Positions 63,476 through 64,000 of a stretch of DNA of 64,000 bases are shown in pieces (position 1 is the first letter of the stretch; each line of letters starts with the position of its first letter). The stretch comes from Tropicimonas sp. IMCC34011 (lineage in GTDB: Bacteria; Pseudomonadota; Alphaproteobacteria; Rhodobacterales; Rhodobacteraceae). The stretch covers positions 372,001 through 436,000 of the forward strand of contig NZ_QMEJ01000001.1 of assembly GCF_003390865.1 (NCBI RefSeq). Reading direction: 5' to 3'. A model generated the notes under the pieces. It was not told the DNA's origin. It saw nothing but the letters and a program-made list of their open reading frames with translations, and ran no database searches. The position numbers were made by a program, and so were the translations under genes.

Positions 63476-64000
63476 TCAGCCCCTCAGGGTGCGGCGGAAG
63501 AGCGTTTCGAGATGCGCCGCCGCGCCCGCCAACGGATCGGCCAAGCCGGTCACTGCCCGGACCTGAACATCGGCATCCACATAATGCTGCGTCAATGCCC
63601 AGATCGACATGATGAGCTGCCGCCCGTCCACCGGCGCGATGTGCCCCGCCGCGGCCCAGCCCTCGATCACCGCCGCCTTCTCGGCGACCAGCCGGTGGAG
63701 CGGGCCGGTCAGGTGCGGCGCGATGAGGGGCGCGCCGCGCAGGATCTCGTTCGCGAAGAGGCGGCTTTCCCGCGGCATCTGGCGCGACAGCTCGAGCTTG
63801 CGGCTGACGTATCCGAGGATCTCCGCCTCCGGCTCTCCCGCGGGATCGAGCGCGGTCAGAGGCTCCAGCCAGCGCGACAGAAGGCCGGTGAGCAGCTCCT
63901 CGTAGATCGTCTCCTTCGAGGGGTAATAGTAGATCAGGTTCGGCTTCGAGAGCCCCGCCTCGCCGGCGATGGCGTCGAGCGTCGCGCCGCGGAATCCGTT
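63476..64000 (-). CDS. rutR: TetR-family regulator, RutR-like, truncated at window end
   Basis: 175 residues are visible; the N-terminal part of the DNA-binding domain lies beyond base 64000. The remaining helix-turn-helix reads GFRGATLDAIAGEAGLSKPNLIYYYPSKE. The C-terminal domain ends with PLHRLVAEKAAVIEGWAAAGHIAPVD and IWALTQHYVDADVQVRAVTG, matching RutR (TetR_C_13). RutR responds to uracil/thymine and controls pyrimidine use. It converges on preA with 5 bp between stops. Confidence 0.85.
   Translation of the reverse strand, partial: NGFRGATLDAIAGEAGLSKPNLIYYYPSKETIYEELLTGLLSRWLEPLTALDPAGEPEAEILGYVSRKLELSRQMPRESRLFANEILRGAPLIAPHLTGPLHRLVAEKAAVIEGWAAAGHIAPVDGRQLIMSIWALTQHYVDADVQVRAVTGLADPLAGAAAHLETLFRRTLRG

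Overview
The window is a GC-rich chromosomal segment that fits an alphaproteobacterium of the Rhodobacteraceae (Roseobacter/Paracoccus group). Support comes from the rplU-rpmA-GNAT-obg-proB-proA neighbourhood, an L21 with a NuoE-type C-terminal extension, an agl-type alpha-glucoside operon, a DUF6525-like small protein and a small protein of the kind mis-named 'phosphoribosylanthranilate isomerase' in this family. Coding density is high. Many genes overlap by 4 nt (ATGA/GTGA). The assignment rests on gene content only. No CRISPR array, rRNA gene or prophage was seen. The only trace of mobile DNA is a short IS5-type transposase remnant beside a tRNA-Ser gene.

Layout. (1) 1-3.3 kb: the end of a corrinoid-dependent one-carbon cluster, with a methyltetrahydrofolate:corrinoid methyltransferase and its ASKHA/[2Fe-2S] reductive activator, separated by a small gene and two adjacent AT-rich palindromes. 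(2) 3.4-4.8 kb: a secreted protein with two fasciclin domains, a strong double-hairpin terminator and tRNA-Gly(CCC). (3) 4.9-9.3 kb (-): a coxG-S-L-M operon for a form II (AYRGAGR) molybdenum hydroxylase. (4) 9.7-12.8 kb: an orphan PotD-like binding protein, kynureninase and a PuuD-like amidase. (5) 13-22 kb: the alpha-glucoside operon aglEFGAK (-), divergent from GH1 glucosidase and glucokinase (+), with a LacI-type operator between them. (6) 22.2-27.2 kb (+): a chemotaxis cluster (STAS, cheY, cheA, cheW, cheR, cheY, and a small CheZ/CheT-like protein) without cheB. (7) 27.2-34.2 kb (-): rplU-rpmA, GNAT, obg-proB-proA-thiE-like, and a DUF2059 protein. (8) 34.5-35.2 kb: tRNA-Ser(CGA) and degenerate DNA.

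(9) 35.2-48.3 kb: an apparent eight-gene minus-strand operon divergent from a LysR regulator. It encodes a three-subunit opine/hydroxyproline-type dehydrogenase, hydantoinase/oxoprolinase A and B subunits, a peptide-type binding protein, one permease, and a single polypeptide that fuses the second permease to both ATPases. It looks like uptake plus catabolism of a cyclic or N-substituted amino acid, substrate unknown. (10) 48.4-53.9 kb (-): a TonB receptor, an SbmA/YddA-like ABC protein, a HutX/HmuS-like protein and a ChaN-like protein, probably haem acquisition. (11) 54.2-58.5 kb (+): a zinc-starvation locus with a COG0523 GTPase, a DUF6525-like protein, ZnuA, DUF1007 and a NicO-family permease. 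Both promoters carry TGTTA-N5-TAACA-type Zur boxes, one of them filling the 17-bp spacer between -35 and -10. No znuB or znuC is present, so this may be a ZnuA/DUF1007/NicO zinc-uptake system. (12) 58.8-60.5 kb: small membrane proteins, a short orphan anti-sigma-like protein and a PACE-family pump. (13) 60.7-64 kb: reductive pyrimidine catabolism (preT, preA) convergent with a RutR-like TetR regulator cut by the window end.

The strongest leads are the Zur-controlled ZnuA-DUF1007-NicO locus, the permease-ATPase-ATPase fusion inside the opine-oxidase/hydantoinase operon, the CheT-like protein and the paired palindromes near 1.1 kb.
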